Shown in pieces: positions 39,273 through 48,178 of a stretch of DNA of 64,000 nt. Location of the stretch: assembly GCA_964588285.1 (NCBI GenBank), contig CAZPNX010000003.1, forward strand, positions 62,001 to 126,000, read 5' to 3'. The notes under the pieces were generated by a model. That model had not been told where the DNA came from. It saw only the letters and a list, made by a program, of their open reading frames with translations, and made no database searches. Each line of letters opens with the position of its first letter. Within the stretch, counting starts at the first letter, position 1. The position numbers and the translations under genes are program-made. Source of the stretch: CAZPNX01 sp964588285. GTDB lineage: Bacteria; Edwardsbacteria; AC1; EtOH8.

Positions 39273-41462
39273 TCAACCTAATTTGGCAATGGCCTCAAGC
39301 ACTTCGGCGTCGGGCTGGCATCTCAATTCTTTTTTTAGATACCCAACATGGCGGTGGGCCCAATCCTTGGCTTGAGTGACCAAGCCGGCTTTGGCCAGCA
39401 CCTCTAAAAGAAGCTTGAGGCACTCGCCGCAGGAGATATCCCGGTAGAGAGCTTCCTCCAGAACCCGCCGGGCCTCGGCCAGATTCCCACCCTCCTTCTC
39501 CAAAACCGCATAACGGATAGTGGAGCGCAGGTAGGTCTCTTTGAGGGATTCCCGTTTTTTTGCCAGCCAATCCTCGTAGGGATATTCCTCCAAAAAGTCC
39601 CCCACATATAGATCCAGCGCCTGGCGGTAGGCCTTGCGGGACTCACGGAAACAGCGCTTCGAGTAATGGGCTTCGGCATCCTTGATCAGGTGGGGAAACT
39701 CCTCGAAGTCCAGCCAGAGCCGGTCATCACCGAAGAGGCCGCAGGCGCCGCGGCGGGTCTGGATTATGAGGTAGGGCTTGCCCGGAGGATGCCAGGGTTC
39801 CAGAATATGCCGCAGCTCGGAGAGGCGGCTGGCCAGGACGCGGCGGGAGGCCCGGGGATCGGGATCCTGCCAGAGGCATTCCTGGATATATTCGTTGTTC
39901 AGCCAGCGGCCGCGGTTGGCCAGGAGCAGCAGGAACAGCCGTCTGACGCCGGCCCGGCCCCAGACATCCTCGGACAGCAGTCGATCCTCCAAGAAAATCC
40001 TCAGGCTGCCGAAGGTGGAAATACGATAGGTGCTGCGGCTGTGCCAGCCCTCGATCAGGGAACGAGCCAGCCGCCTGACCTCGGAAGATCGGTCGCCCAG
40101 TAGTTTTAGCATCTGGGAGCGGTAGGCAATGGCATTGTTGACGTTCAGGCTGCGCAGAAAGATCAATCTGCCTTCGGAGTTGTGATAGCGGATCAACTTG
40201 GACACCAATCCGGGGTGGCCCAGGGAGACTATCAACCGTCCCAGGTCAGTTTCGATCTCTATTCGATCGTAGAAGTTGAGCAATAATTCGGTGAGGTCGT
40301 CTTTGACATCCAACAGCTGGGAGGACATATTGTATTTCCGGGCGGTGCCTAAAGAGCGCTTCAGCCACTTTAGGGCCAGATCCCTATCGCCGGCTTTGAG
40401 GTATCCGCGGGAGAGATAGAGCATGATGATTATCTGATATTGAGGAATGCCAAGGCGGACGGCGTTTTCCAGGGCCTGGGTCAGTATCTCCAAACCCTGC
40501 CGATAGGCTCCGGCCCCGATCAATAAATATCCCTTGATGCTCGAGAAGGAGAGCATCTGGGGCTTCAGATTTTTCGAGGCGGCGTTGGCCGACAACCTTT
40601 CGATGATGGCTAAGGCCTCGCTGAGGTTGCCCCGGCGGAAATGGACCATGGCTAAGTTGCTGTAGATCTGGCTCTCCATTAGGGGGTCAGGCAATTCCCG
40701 CAGGATGTCCAGAGCTTGGCGATAGGCCTGCAGTTCCTTCTGAATCTGTTCCTCACGTCCATACAGGGATCCCAGCTCCACCTTCAGGAAGACCATGCGG
40801 CCGGAGCTGCCCGACCTCTCCACCAACTTCTCGGCCCGCTGCAGGCATCGTTTAGCCTCGGCCAACATTCCCAGGGAGCTTAGGAGCTCGCTCTCCACGA
40901 TTAGGAAATGGGCGGCGGCCAGGACGCTGTCCCTTTCCAATAGCTGCTTGACCGTGGCCTCGATGACGGTCAGGCCCTGGTCCACATGTCCCTGAATGGC
41001 GTTGATGATGCCCAAATTCCCCCTGAGGATAAGGTACTGGATCAGGTAGCCGCCCTTCTCGGCTATCTCCATGCCCTTTTCACTGGCTTGGATGGAATCG
41101 GTAAAACGCCCCAGATGGTTGTAATAGGTGGCTAAGTGATTATAGATATTCGGCAGCAGCCAGGCGGGCGGGTTGAGGGACAGGGCCCGATCCAGGACCC
41201 TCTTGGCCTGGTGCAGGGCGCCGATCCTGAGATGATAGCCTGATTGGCCCCAGAGGCGTTCCGCCTCCCAGGAAGGATGATGGGGGATGGCATTGAAGAT
41301 CTTCAGGGCCCGGTGATAATCGCCATAGAGGTTCAAAGCATGGCCTAAGACCAAGCTGCGCTCGGGCTCGGCCTCGGGATCGGGGTAGCCCTGCTTTTTC
41401 AGGTTATCCAGAACATTGGATACCCGTCCCTTCTCAAAAAGAAGGCGGCGCATTTCGTCCAT
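39273..41462 (-). CDS. TPR/BTAD (SARP-like) transcriptional regulator
   Basis: About 729 residues. The first 400 hold many TPR-like helical repeats (for example ALKWLKRSLGTARKYNMSSQ); a middle helical part includes RSQMLKLLGDRSSEVRRLAR. Next comes an OmpR-like winged helix around residues 480-575 (FGSLRIFLEDRLLSEDVWGR, RRVLASRLSELRHILEP) and a C-terminal bacterial transcriptional activator domain (YRQALDLYVGDFLEEYPYED, EEALYRDISCGECLKLLLEV). Order is the reverse of classic SARPs, where DNA-binding comes first. ATG 41462 coincides with the transcription start predicted from the promoter just upstream; ATG 41468 is 6 nt further and TTG 41564 would run past the promoter. Divergent from a secreted subtilase gene, a likely target. 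Confidence 0.82.
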   Translation of the reverse strand: MDEMRRLLFEKGRVSNVLDNLKKQGYPDPEAEPERSLVLGHALNLYGDYHRALKIFNAIPHHPSWEAERLWGQSGYHLRIGALHQAKRVLDRALSLNPPAWLLPNIYNHLATYYNHLGRFTDSIQASEKGMEIAEKGGYLIQYLILRGNLGIINAIQGHVDQGLTVIEATVKQLLERDSVLAAAHFLIVESELLSSLGMLAEAKRCLQRAEKLVERSGSSGRMVFLKVELGSLYGREEQIQKELQAYRQALDILRELPDPLMESQIYSNLAMVHFRRGNLSEALAIIERLSANAASKNLKPQMLSFSSIKGYLLIGAGAYRQGLEILTQALENAVRLGIPQYQIIIMLYLSRGYLKAGDRDLALKWLKRSLGTARKYNMSSQLLDVKDDLTELLLNFYDRIEIETDLGRLIVSLGHPGLVSKLIRYHNSEGRLIFLRSLNVNNAIAYRSQMLKLLGDRSSEVRRLARSLIEGWHSRSTYRISTFGSLRIFLEDRLLSEDVWGRAGVRRLFLLLLANRGRWLNNEYIQECLWQDPDPRASRRVLASRLSELRHILEPWHPPGKPYLIIQTRRGACGLFGDDRLWLDFEEFPHLIKDAEAHYSKRCFRESRKAYRQALDLYVGDFLEEYPYEDWLAKKRESLKETYLRSTIRYAVLEKEGGNLAEARRVLEEALYRDISCGECLKLLLEVLAKAGLVTQAKDWAHRHVGYLKKELRCQPDAEVLEAIAKLG

Positions 41463-41468
41463 GGCCAT

Positions 41469-41497
41469 ATTATAAATGCTTTGAAAAAATATTTCAA
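41469..41497 (-). promoter_or_regulatory. Promoter of the TPR/BTAD regulator with overlapping palindrome
   Basis: On the minus strand TTGAAA (41497-41492), 17-bp spacer, TATAAT (41474-41469). The -35 is part of a perfect inverted repeat TTGAAA-N5-TTTCAA (41481-41497). The predicted start is 41462, exactly the A of an ATG, so the mRNA would be leaderless. Confidence 0.7.
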
Positions 41498-41582
41498 GTA
41501 AATTATCGGCAAGGAGTTGCCCGCGGTTAACTTTTGGTGATGAATGGGTTTTAGAATCCTGCAAAAAAAGGAGGATGTAATT

Positions 41583-43565
41583 ATGGTCGGCAAAGTAAAA
41601 CGGATGACTTTTCTCGGCATTTTTCTCCTAGCTGCTACGACGTCAGCTTGGCCGGCGGTGATTCTTTCCGATCTTCAGAAGCGGATGGACGGGGCTCAGG
41701 AGGGAGACAAAATTCCGGTCATTATTTTAATGAGGGAAGCGCCGGATAGGGCTTCCTGGGAAAAATTATGGCCAGGGCTGGATAGAAAGGAAAGGCAGAA
41801 AGCCTTGGCCTCGGCCATGATGAACTTCTCCCGGCAGACACAGCATGAGGTCTTGGGGATTCTTGATTCCGAGCATTCGCAGGGACGGGCCGAAAGGATC
41901 CGTTCCCTTCACCTGCTCAATGCCGTCTCCGGCAGGTTGTCAGCTTCTACCATCAAAATGTTATCCCAGCGGTCTGATGTCAAGGCCATCGTGCTTTCAA
42001 AGCCGATCGTCAAAAACCCGGAGCTTCCCGGGATCAAAAATCCCGGCGCCGGCACAGCCGGGCCGGAGTCGCCGTCCAAGGGCATCGCCTGGGGGGTGCA
42101 GAAGATCGGGGCGCCCACGGTTTGGGCCAGCGGCAACCACGGCGAGGATGTCATTGTCGATGTCATCGACACCGGGGTGGATTACAACCATACCGACCTT
42201 TCCTCGCAGGTCTGGATCAACCAGGCGGAGCAGAACGGCACTTCGGGGGTGGACGACGACGGCAACGGATATGTGGACGATGTCCGGGGCTGGGATTTCG
42301 CCGACCACGACAACGATCCCATGGACTGTGGCACCACCGATCCCTGGGCCATTATGTCCGGGGCCACGCCACCCCACGGCACCCATGTGGCCGGGTCCGT
42401 GGCCGGCACCGGGGCAGCAGGCCAGCAGGTGGGGGTGGCGCCCGGAGCCAAAATCATGATCGGCAAGGTGTTTCCAGATACCGGCAACGGCGGCACCCTG
42501 GAGGATCTTTTGGCGTCCATGGACTACGGGGTGGCCAACGGCGCCGACATTATCACCATGTCCCTGGGCTTCTCCATCACCGACAACGGCGATACCAGCC
42601 AGATGCTCAAGGGCATCATGCGCACCGAATGCGACATGATCCGGGATGCCGGCGTCATTCTCACCGTGGCCGCGGGCAACGGCGATCCCCAGACGGGTGG
42701 GCATTCTTCCAAGCCCTATGATATCGCCTGCCCCGGAGATGTACCGGCGCCGTGGTATCCCACAACCTATCTCCACAACGGCGACAGCACCGGCGGTGTG
42801 ATCACCATCGGCGCCACCGACAGCGCCGACGGCATAGGCAGTTTCTCCAGCCGTGGGCCGACACAGTGGTACTTCACCCTCAGCGACACCAGCTATACCA
42901 ACCATTTCGTCAAATGGCAGGACTATCGCTACAATCCACCCTCGCAACAGGGGCTGCTCAAGCCAGATGTCTGTGCGCCCGGGGTGAAGATCCTTTCCTG
43001 CAAAAAGGGCGGCGGCTACTGGGATGCCATTATGGAAGGCGTCGCCAACTGGGACGGCACCTCCATGGCCACTCCCCATGTGGCCGGCCTGGTGGCCCTG
43101 ATGCTCAAGGCCAATCCCAATCTGACGCCGGCCCAGGTGGATTCCATCTTGGAGGCCACGGCCTTGGAACTGGGAATTGCCGGCAAGGATACTGTCTACG
43201 GCTCCGGCCGGGTGCGGGCGCCTCAAGCAGTAGAAGCAGCCGCCGCCATGGGGGTGGAAGGATCCGGGGAACAGACGCCGCCGTTCCTGCCTGGGATCAA
43301 GCTGCAATGCGGAAACAATCCGGCCCGAGGCAGGTTCGATCTTAAATATCAGCTGCCTACCGAGGGCGAAGTCAGAATAACCGTACATAACATTAATGGG
43401 CAATTGGTGGCCGAACTGCTGCGGACCAAGCAGGCGGCGGGTTGGCATAGTATTTCCTGGGACGGGAGAAATCGGAATGGACAACCGGCGGCCTCGGGGG
43501 TGTATCTGGCGGTGGTGGGCCAAAAGGGTGGGACGGCATCAATTCGACTGGTGAACATACGATAG
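41583..43565 (+). CDS. Secreted subtilisin-family (S8) protease with C-terminal sorting domain
   Basis: 660 residues. Signal peptide (RMTFLGIFLLAATTSAWPA), then an I9-like propeptide (about 30-150), and the catalytic domain with D196 in DVIDTGVDYNHTD, H265 in PPHGTHVAGSVAG and S494 in DGTSMATPHVAGLVALM. The last 80 residues are the FlgD/type IX-like sorting domain (NNPARGRFDLKYQL, VHNINGQLVAEL, GVYLAVVG, ending LVNIR). It should be exported and degrade extracellular protein. ATG 41583 has AAGGAGG upstream. It sits divergent from the TPR/BTAD regulator and heads a block of secreted hydrolases. Confidence 0.93.
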   Translation: MVGKVKRMTFLGIFLLAATTSAWPAVILSDLQKRMDGAQEGDKIPVIILMREAPDRASWEKLWPGLDRKERQKALASAMMNFSRQTQHEVLGILDSEHSQGRAERIRSLHLLNAVSGRLSASTIKMLSQRSDVKAIVLSKPIVKNPELPGIKNPGAGTAGPESPSKGIAWGVQKIGAPTVWASGNHGEDVIVDVIDTGVDYNHTDLSSQVWINQAEQNGTSGVDDDGNGYVDDVRGWDFADHDNDPMDCGTTDPWAIMSGATPPHGTHVAGSVAGTGAAGQQVGVAPGAKIMIGKVFPDTGNGGTLEDLLASMDYGVANGADIITMSLGFSITDNGDTSQMLKGIMRTECDMIRDAGVILTVAAGNGDPQTGGHSSKPYDIACPGDVPAPWYPTTYLHNGDSTGGVITIGATDSADGIGSFSSRGPTQWYFTLSDTSYTNHFVKWQDYRYNPPSQQGLLKPDVCAPGVKILSCKKGGGYWDAIMEGVANWDGTSMATPHVAGLVALMLKANPNLTPAQVDSILEATALELGIAGKDTVYGSGRVRAPQAVEAAAAMGVEGSGEQTPPFLPGIKLQCGNNPARGRFDLKYQLPTEGEVRITVHNINGQLVAELLRTKQAAGWHSISWDGRNRNGQPAASGVYLAVVGQKGGTASIRLVNIR

Positions 43566-43605
43566 CATCCGTTTTTATGCCGCGGGTTTTTTCTTAACAT
43601 GCTCC

Positions 43606-46092
43606 ATGAAGGCTAGGGGGAAAATGGCCCAGGCCAGAAGGCCGGCCTGGGCCCAAAAGGTGCTGGCTTCGATAGAGGAATCCAGATACGGGCTGGGCTG
43701 GTCTTTTGCCCTGATGGCTGCCGCCTGCCTGTTTCGGGCTTTTCTCGAGGGCGCTTGGGAGAATACCCGGCAGATCGGATTCGGTTTGGAGCCGTTGCAG
43801 TCGCAGCTCATGGTTTTCATCCATCTGCCGGCTTTCTTTTTCTCCCTGTTTCTACTCATCATCCTGGGCCTCCATGCGGTGACCGGGGAGGGGATCGCAA
43901 AGATAACCCGGGCATTGGCCGTCGGCTCGCCGATCATCTTATTGCCGGTGGTGGCGGATCGCATCTTCGGAGGCGGATATCAGCTTTACTACCTCAACGA
44001 GCTAAAGGACATTCCCGAATACCTTTTCTACACCTTTGTCCCTTGGCACCGCCTTCCCGGGGCCTCGCCCGGCATAAGGATGGAAGTGGCCCTGGGCTGT
44101 CTAGCCGGCGCCTGGTATTGCCGGCATAAGACCCGGTCGTGGTGGAAGGCACTGTCCGGTTTTATCCTGGTTTTTCTCTCCTGTCTTGTGGCCGGTTCCC
44201 TGCCGATTCTTTTTGCCCGGCTATGGTCAGTTCTTTCCGGAACACCATCAAGCCTTGCCCAGGTTTTCAGCCCCGGAGGGTTAATCCTCACCGATACCAG
44301 AAAATATGCGGCTTTGTTTTTGTTGCTCTTTTCCATACTGGCCGTCATTTGGCTCCGGCGGCATCGTCCCCATCTGTTGGCAACCCTGATATCGGCCTCC
44401 CGGCCGTTGCGCACGGTTCACTATTCTGGAATGGTGGTCTGGGGGTTTCTGGCCGGAGTTCTGACCGTAGGCCCCGCCTTTCCCCAGGCCTTTGCCAATC
44501 CCTTCGATTACCTCTTTCCTTTGCTGGCGGTTATGGCCGTCGCCGCCGCTTTCCAGTCGGCAGTTTTGTTGAACGACCTGTTCGATCGGGAGATCGATGT
44601 GTACACCGGCAAGCCAAATCCGGCGGCGGCGGAGCAGATGTCGGGGCCGGAGATCATCCGGTGGGCGGTTATCTACGGCGCTTGGTCGCTGCTCTATGTC
44701 TGGGTTCTCAACCAGGCCGCAGTTCTCATCATTATTTTTACTTTGGCGATATCGTTTATCTATTCGGCGCCACCCCTCAGGCTGCGCCGCTATTATCCGC
44801 TGTCGGTAATGCTGATCGCCCTGGCCTCGCTGGCCTCGGCTTGGCTGGGGTTTTCGGCTTTCGGAGGCGCCAGGACATTGGAGTTGTTCCCCGCCCGGCT
44901 GGGGTGGTTCATTCTAGCTTGCTTTAGTTTGTCGTTTGCCACCAAGGACCTCAATGATGTGGCCGGCGACATGAAAGCGGGCGTCATCACCCTGCCGACG
45001 CTGTTGGGGGAAAAGACAGGGAAAATAGTGACGGCCTTTTTGGTGATCATCGCCTATGCCATCGGGCCTCTAATTCTGGGCCTGCCCTGGCTTTTGGCCG
45101 CGGCTCTGCCGGCCGGGCTGATAACCGTCTGGCTGGTGCTCAAGCCTAGGGTCAGAGAAGGCCTGGTGTTTATAGTCTATTTTGTCTATGGGGCAGTGGC
45201 GGCTATGGCCCTGTGGCATAATCCCCAAACGATTAGAAATCAAGCTGCCGAACTGCAGGGAACGGGTCTTTCCGGCTGGGAATATTTTTTTCAGAAGCGA
45301 TATGCCCAAGCAGCTCCCCTCTTGAATCGAAACTATCTATTCACCCAGGATCCGGCTTTGCTCTGGCCGCTGGCCCGTTCGCTTTATGAAACAAAAGATT
45401 TGGTTTCCGCCCGAGAGTTCGCCGCTCTGCTTCTTAGGCGCTATCCGGTATACGACAAGGCTCATCATCTGGCCGCGCGGATAGAACTGGCATCGGGTGC
45501 TGTGGAGCCGGCATTGAGCCATTACCGCCGGGCCATAGCCATGGGAATATCGGCGGCTGATTTCCATCGGCAGGCGGGAGACTTGCTTTTGAAAAGCGAC
45601 CGCCTGGATATGGCCGAAAGACATTATCGACAGGCGCTGGCTGCCGGCGGCGAGGAGAGGGAGATAATCGCCAAACTGGCCCGGGTGAGAATGGCCAAAG
45701 GTGATACCGCCTGGGCTGAGTGCCGCTTAAGGAATATCCTGAAAGAAGAACCAGGCAACCTCATCGTCCTGCTGGTACAAGGAGATATTGCCCTTTGGCG
45801 GGGAAATCTCCAAGAAGCTTGTTCCATTTTTTCGCGAATGGTTAAAACCGCGCCCGGCCGTCCCGAGCTAAGGTATAAATTAGGCCTTTCGCTTGAAGGA
45901 CTTGGAAAATGGACGGAGGCGGCCCAAGAATATCAGCGGATTGTAAAGCAAGAACCCGACTACTGGCCGGCTTGGCTGGGGCTGTCGCGGTGTTATCTGC
46001 TGTCTGGAGATCCGGAGGCTTCCCGCCAGGCGTTGGAGCGGGCAACGTCGACATCCGATAGAATAACCGATGAGGAGGATGAAACACCATGA
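43606..46092 (+). CDS. UbiA-family prenyltransferase fused to TPR domain
   Basis: 828 residues. Residues 30-250 carry several membrane segments of unknown family; residues 255-540 are a UbiA-like domain with first Asp-rich motif N323-D324-x2-D327-x3-D331 (LLNDLFDREIDVYTGKPNP) and second motif D448-x2-D451-x3-D455 (KDLNDVAGDMKAG). Residues 555-828 are soluble TPR repeats (RYKLGLSLEGLGKWTEAAQE). UbiA enzymes join prenyl diphosphates to quinones, haems, chlorophylls or sugars; the acceptor here is unknown. ATG 43624, which has AGGGGGA close upstream, is an alternative start. It lies between two secreted hydrolases in the same direction. Each half is secure; the fusion is unusual. Confidence 0.85.
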   Translation: MKARGKMAQARRPAWAQKVLASIEESRYGLGWSFALMAAACLFRAFLEGAWENTRQIGFGLEPLQSQLMVFIHLPAFFFSLFLLIILGLHAVTGEGIAKITRALAVGSPIILLPVVADRIFGGGYQLYYLNELKDIPEYLFYTFVPWHRLPGASPGIRMEVALGCLAGAWYCRHKTRSWWKALSGFILVFLSCLVAGSLPILFARLWSVLSGTPSSLAQVFSPGGLILTDTRKYAALFLLLFSILAVIWLRRHRPHLLATLISASRPLRTVHYSGMVVWGFLAGVLTVGPAFPQAFANPFDYLFPLLAVMAVAAAFQSAVLLNDLFDREIDVYTGKPNPAAAEQMSGPEIIRWAVIYGAWSLLYVWVLNQAAVLIIIFTLAISFIYSAPPLRLRRYYPLSVMLIALASLASAWLGFSAFGGARTLELFPARLGWFILACFSLSFATKDLNDVAGDMKAGVITLPTLLGEKTGKIVTAFLVIIAYAIGPLILGLPWLLAAALPAGLITVWLVLKPRVREGLVFIVYFVYGAVAAMALWHNPQTIRNQAAELQGTGLSGWEYFFQKRYAQAAPLLNRNYLFTQDPALLWPLARSLYETKDLVSAREFAALLLRRYPVYDKAHHLAARIELASGAVEPALSHYRRAIAMGISAADFHRQAGDLLLKSDRLDMAERHYRQALAAGGEEREIIAKLARVRMAKGDTAWAECRLRNILKEEPGNLIVLLVQGDIALWRGNLQEACSIFSRMVKTAPGRPELRYKLGLSLEGLGKWTEAAQEYQRIVKQEPDYWPAWLGLSRCYLLSGDPEASRQALERATSTSDRITDEEDETP

Positions 46093-46129
46093 AAACCCAA
46101 CCGTTCATCTATCAAGATAAGGAGGAGGC

Positions 46130-48136
46130 ATGAAAACAAGCTTTTTCCTGTTGACGCTGCTGGTAATGGCGGCCAATGCCTGGGCCATCGTCTATGACAC
46201 CACCGGCATCTTTCCGGTAGCCGAACGGACGGTCAGCATACCCACCCTGCCGGGAGGCTCCACCTCCACCATGTCCGGCTCCAAGATCTACTATCCGTCT
46301 GACGGCGGCACCGGAGTGGCCCCGGGAGCCGTTCCCTGCCCCATCGTTTCTTTCGGCCACGGCTTCAATATCAGCATCGATCAGTATGCGTCCTACGGAA
46401 GGCACCTAGCCAGCTGGGGCTATGTGGTGGTCATCCCCACCATATCCAATCCCTTCCCCTTTCCCTCTCATTATGGGCGGGCCATAGATATGAAGGCCTC
46501 AGCCCGGTATGTGGCCGGGTTGGATACCAACCAAAGCGATATCTTCTACGGCAAATTGGATCGCTGGAACTGGGCCTTTGCCGGGCACAGCATGGGCGGT
46601 TCCATCGCCTGTCTGGCGGCCGATACCCTCAGGATAACCGATACCTTAAAATGTGTGGTGTCGTTCTCCGGTCCGCAATCCACCCCCGCCACCCACCCCC
46701 AGCATATCGCCCAGCCGCTATTGATTCTGGAAGCAACAAACGATCAGATTGCGCCCTGGGACGAAGTCTGCACTTCTTTCTACCGCGGCGGGACCCGACC
46801 GGCCACCTTTGCCGTCATCAACGGCGGAAACCACAGCCAGTTCACCGACAGCTGGACCTCGCCATTTGGAGACGGTACTGCAACAATAACCCGCGGTCTG
46901 CAGCGCCGTTACGCCCGAAGACACCTTACCGCCTGGCTGGAGCGTTACCTCAAGGGAGCCCGCAGTCCACTAAACTACCATTGCTGCTTCGGCGATTCGG
47001 TAAACGGCCATCAGGCCATGTCCGATACCGTGGCTTCCCGATTCTTCAATCTGCCGCCTGCCAGAACCTTTCTGACTGCGCCATTCGATTGCGCCGTCCT
47101 GCCGCAGAAGAGGCCCTGCTTCGGTTTTTCCGCCGACGATGACATCGATCAACTGTGGTATCGCCTTTACATAGACGATCTACCGAACATGGCCACGCCC
47201 GACAGCGCCGATGCCGGCAGCGGCCAGAGCGGGCAGCTGGTTTCCTATACCTGGGCCGGCGACCTGACGCATGATATGGTCTATTATTGGCAGGCCAAGG
47301 CTAAGGACGGGTCGGGCCAATGGGGCCAGGCCTCGGAGATCCGCAGTTTCACAGTGGATACCATCTTGCCCTCCGGCTATTGCTCCTGGCGCCAGAGCCG
47401 GGCCGGCCAGTTTTCCTCCTGTGCCATGAGCGGAACTACGCTTTCCGGAGACAGTGTGGTGCTTTCGGGTTCCGCAGAGGGAACTGTCATCGGCCCCGAG
47501 GTGAGATTTGACAACCTTTCCTTATTAGGGCCGCGGTCCAATTGGGGTTATGCCAAATGGGGCCAGGGGACGGCCGAGGATTCCATAATGATACAGATAG
47601 AATACCGCAGCGGAAGTACCTGGTCTTTGATATCCAACAGCGCTCTGCCGGGCAACAGTTCTGGTTTTTCAGCCACAAGCCATTATGGCTTCGTAAAGCT
47701 GGCCAATTTAGATACCACCGTCTACAAAAGCCTCAGGCTGAAAGCCAGGCTGGTCGCCGGGTCAAAATCGAGCTCCAGGCCGGCGCTGCTATGGTGGGAG
47801 ATGGGATCGCCGGATTCCACCTACACCGGCGTGGAAGCAGGGCTGATGGCTATCGACAGAACGGAAGGATTATGGCTGGGATGCCGTCCCACTGTAAGCT
47901 ACGGCCCCATTTGGATAGAATTCACTATGCCCCAGGCGGGTAAATTCAGTATGGAGTCATATAATATCTTGGGCGAAAGGGTGGCTATTATTGCCCAGGG
48001 ATGGATGCCTCAGGGAAGGCATAAGGTTTATTGGGCGGGAAAAGGCAAAAAAGGCCGTCTGGCGCCGGGGACGTATTTCATCAGATTGAAAACTGATTGT
48101 GGTCAAATGTTGACAAGATGCATAATAATAAACTAA
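46130..48136 (+). CDS. Secreted alpha/beta hydrolase (chlorophyllase/cutinase-like) with sorting domain
   Basis: 668 residues. Signal peptide MKTSFFLLTLLVMAANAWA. The hydrolase domain has oxyanion-side SFGHGFN, nucleophile S154 in AGHSMGGSIA, D205 in EATNDQIAPW and H235 in NGGNHSQFTD, an arrangement like chlorophyllase- or polyester-hydrolase-type enzymes. Middle Ig-like domains (residues 330-560) and a C-terminal sorting domain (GPIWIEFTMPQAGKFSMES, GTYFIRLKT, ending IIIN) follow. Likely an extracellular esterase or lipase; substrate unknown. AAGGAGGAGG precedes the ATG. Confidence 0.85.
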   Translation: MKTSFFLLTLLVMAANAWAIVYDTTGIFPVAERTVSIPTLPGGSTSTMSGSKIYYPSDGGTGVAPGAVPCPIVSFGHGFNISIDQYASYGRHLASWGYVVVIPTISNPFPFPSHYGRAIDMKASARYVAGLDTNQSDIFYGKLDRWNWAFAGHSMGGSIACLAADTLRITDTLKCVVSFSGPQSTPATHPQHIAQPLLILEATNDQIAPWDEVCTSFYRGGTRPATFAVINGGNHSQFTDSWTSPFGDGTATITRGLQRRYARRHLTAWLERYLKGARSPLNYHCCFGDSVNGHQAMSDTVASRFFNLPPARTFLTAPFDCAVLPQKRPCFGFSADDDIDQLWYRLYIDDLPNMATPDSADAGSGQSGQLVSYTWAGDLTHDMVYYWQAKAKDGSGQWGQASEIRSFTVDTILPSGYCSWRQSRAGQFSSCAMSGTTLSGDSVVLSGSAEGTVIGPEVRFDNLSLLGPRSNWGYAKWGQGTAEDSIMIQIEYRSGSTWSLISNSALPGNSSGFSATSHYGFVKLANLDTTVYKSLRLKARLVAGSKSSSRPALLWWEMGSPDSTYTGVEAGLMAIDRTEGLWLGCRPTVSYGPIWIEFTMPQAGKFSMESYNILGERVAIIAQGWMPQGRHKVYWAGKGKKGRLAPGTYFIRLKTDCGQMLTRCIIIN

Positions 48137-48178
48137 AATAAGGCTAAAATAGCCAAATTATATGATAAAGGAAGAAAG

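Noticed and set aside
41997..43523. 508-codon minus-strand frame opposite the subtilase
   Set aside because: A shadow frame of GC-rich coding sequence; the plus strand carries all catalytic motifs.
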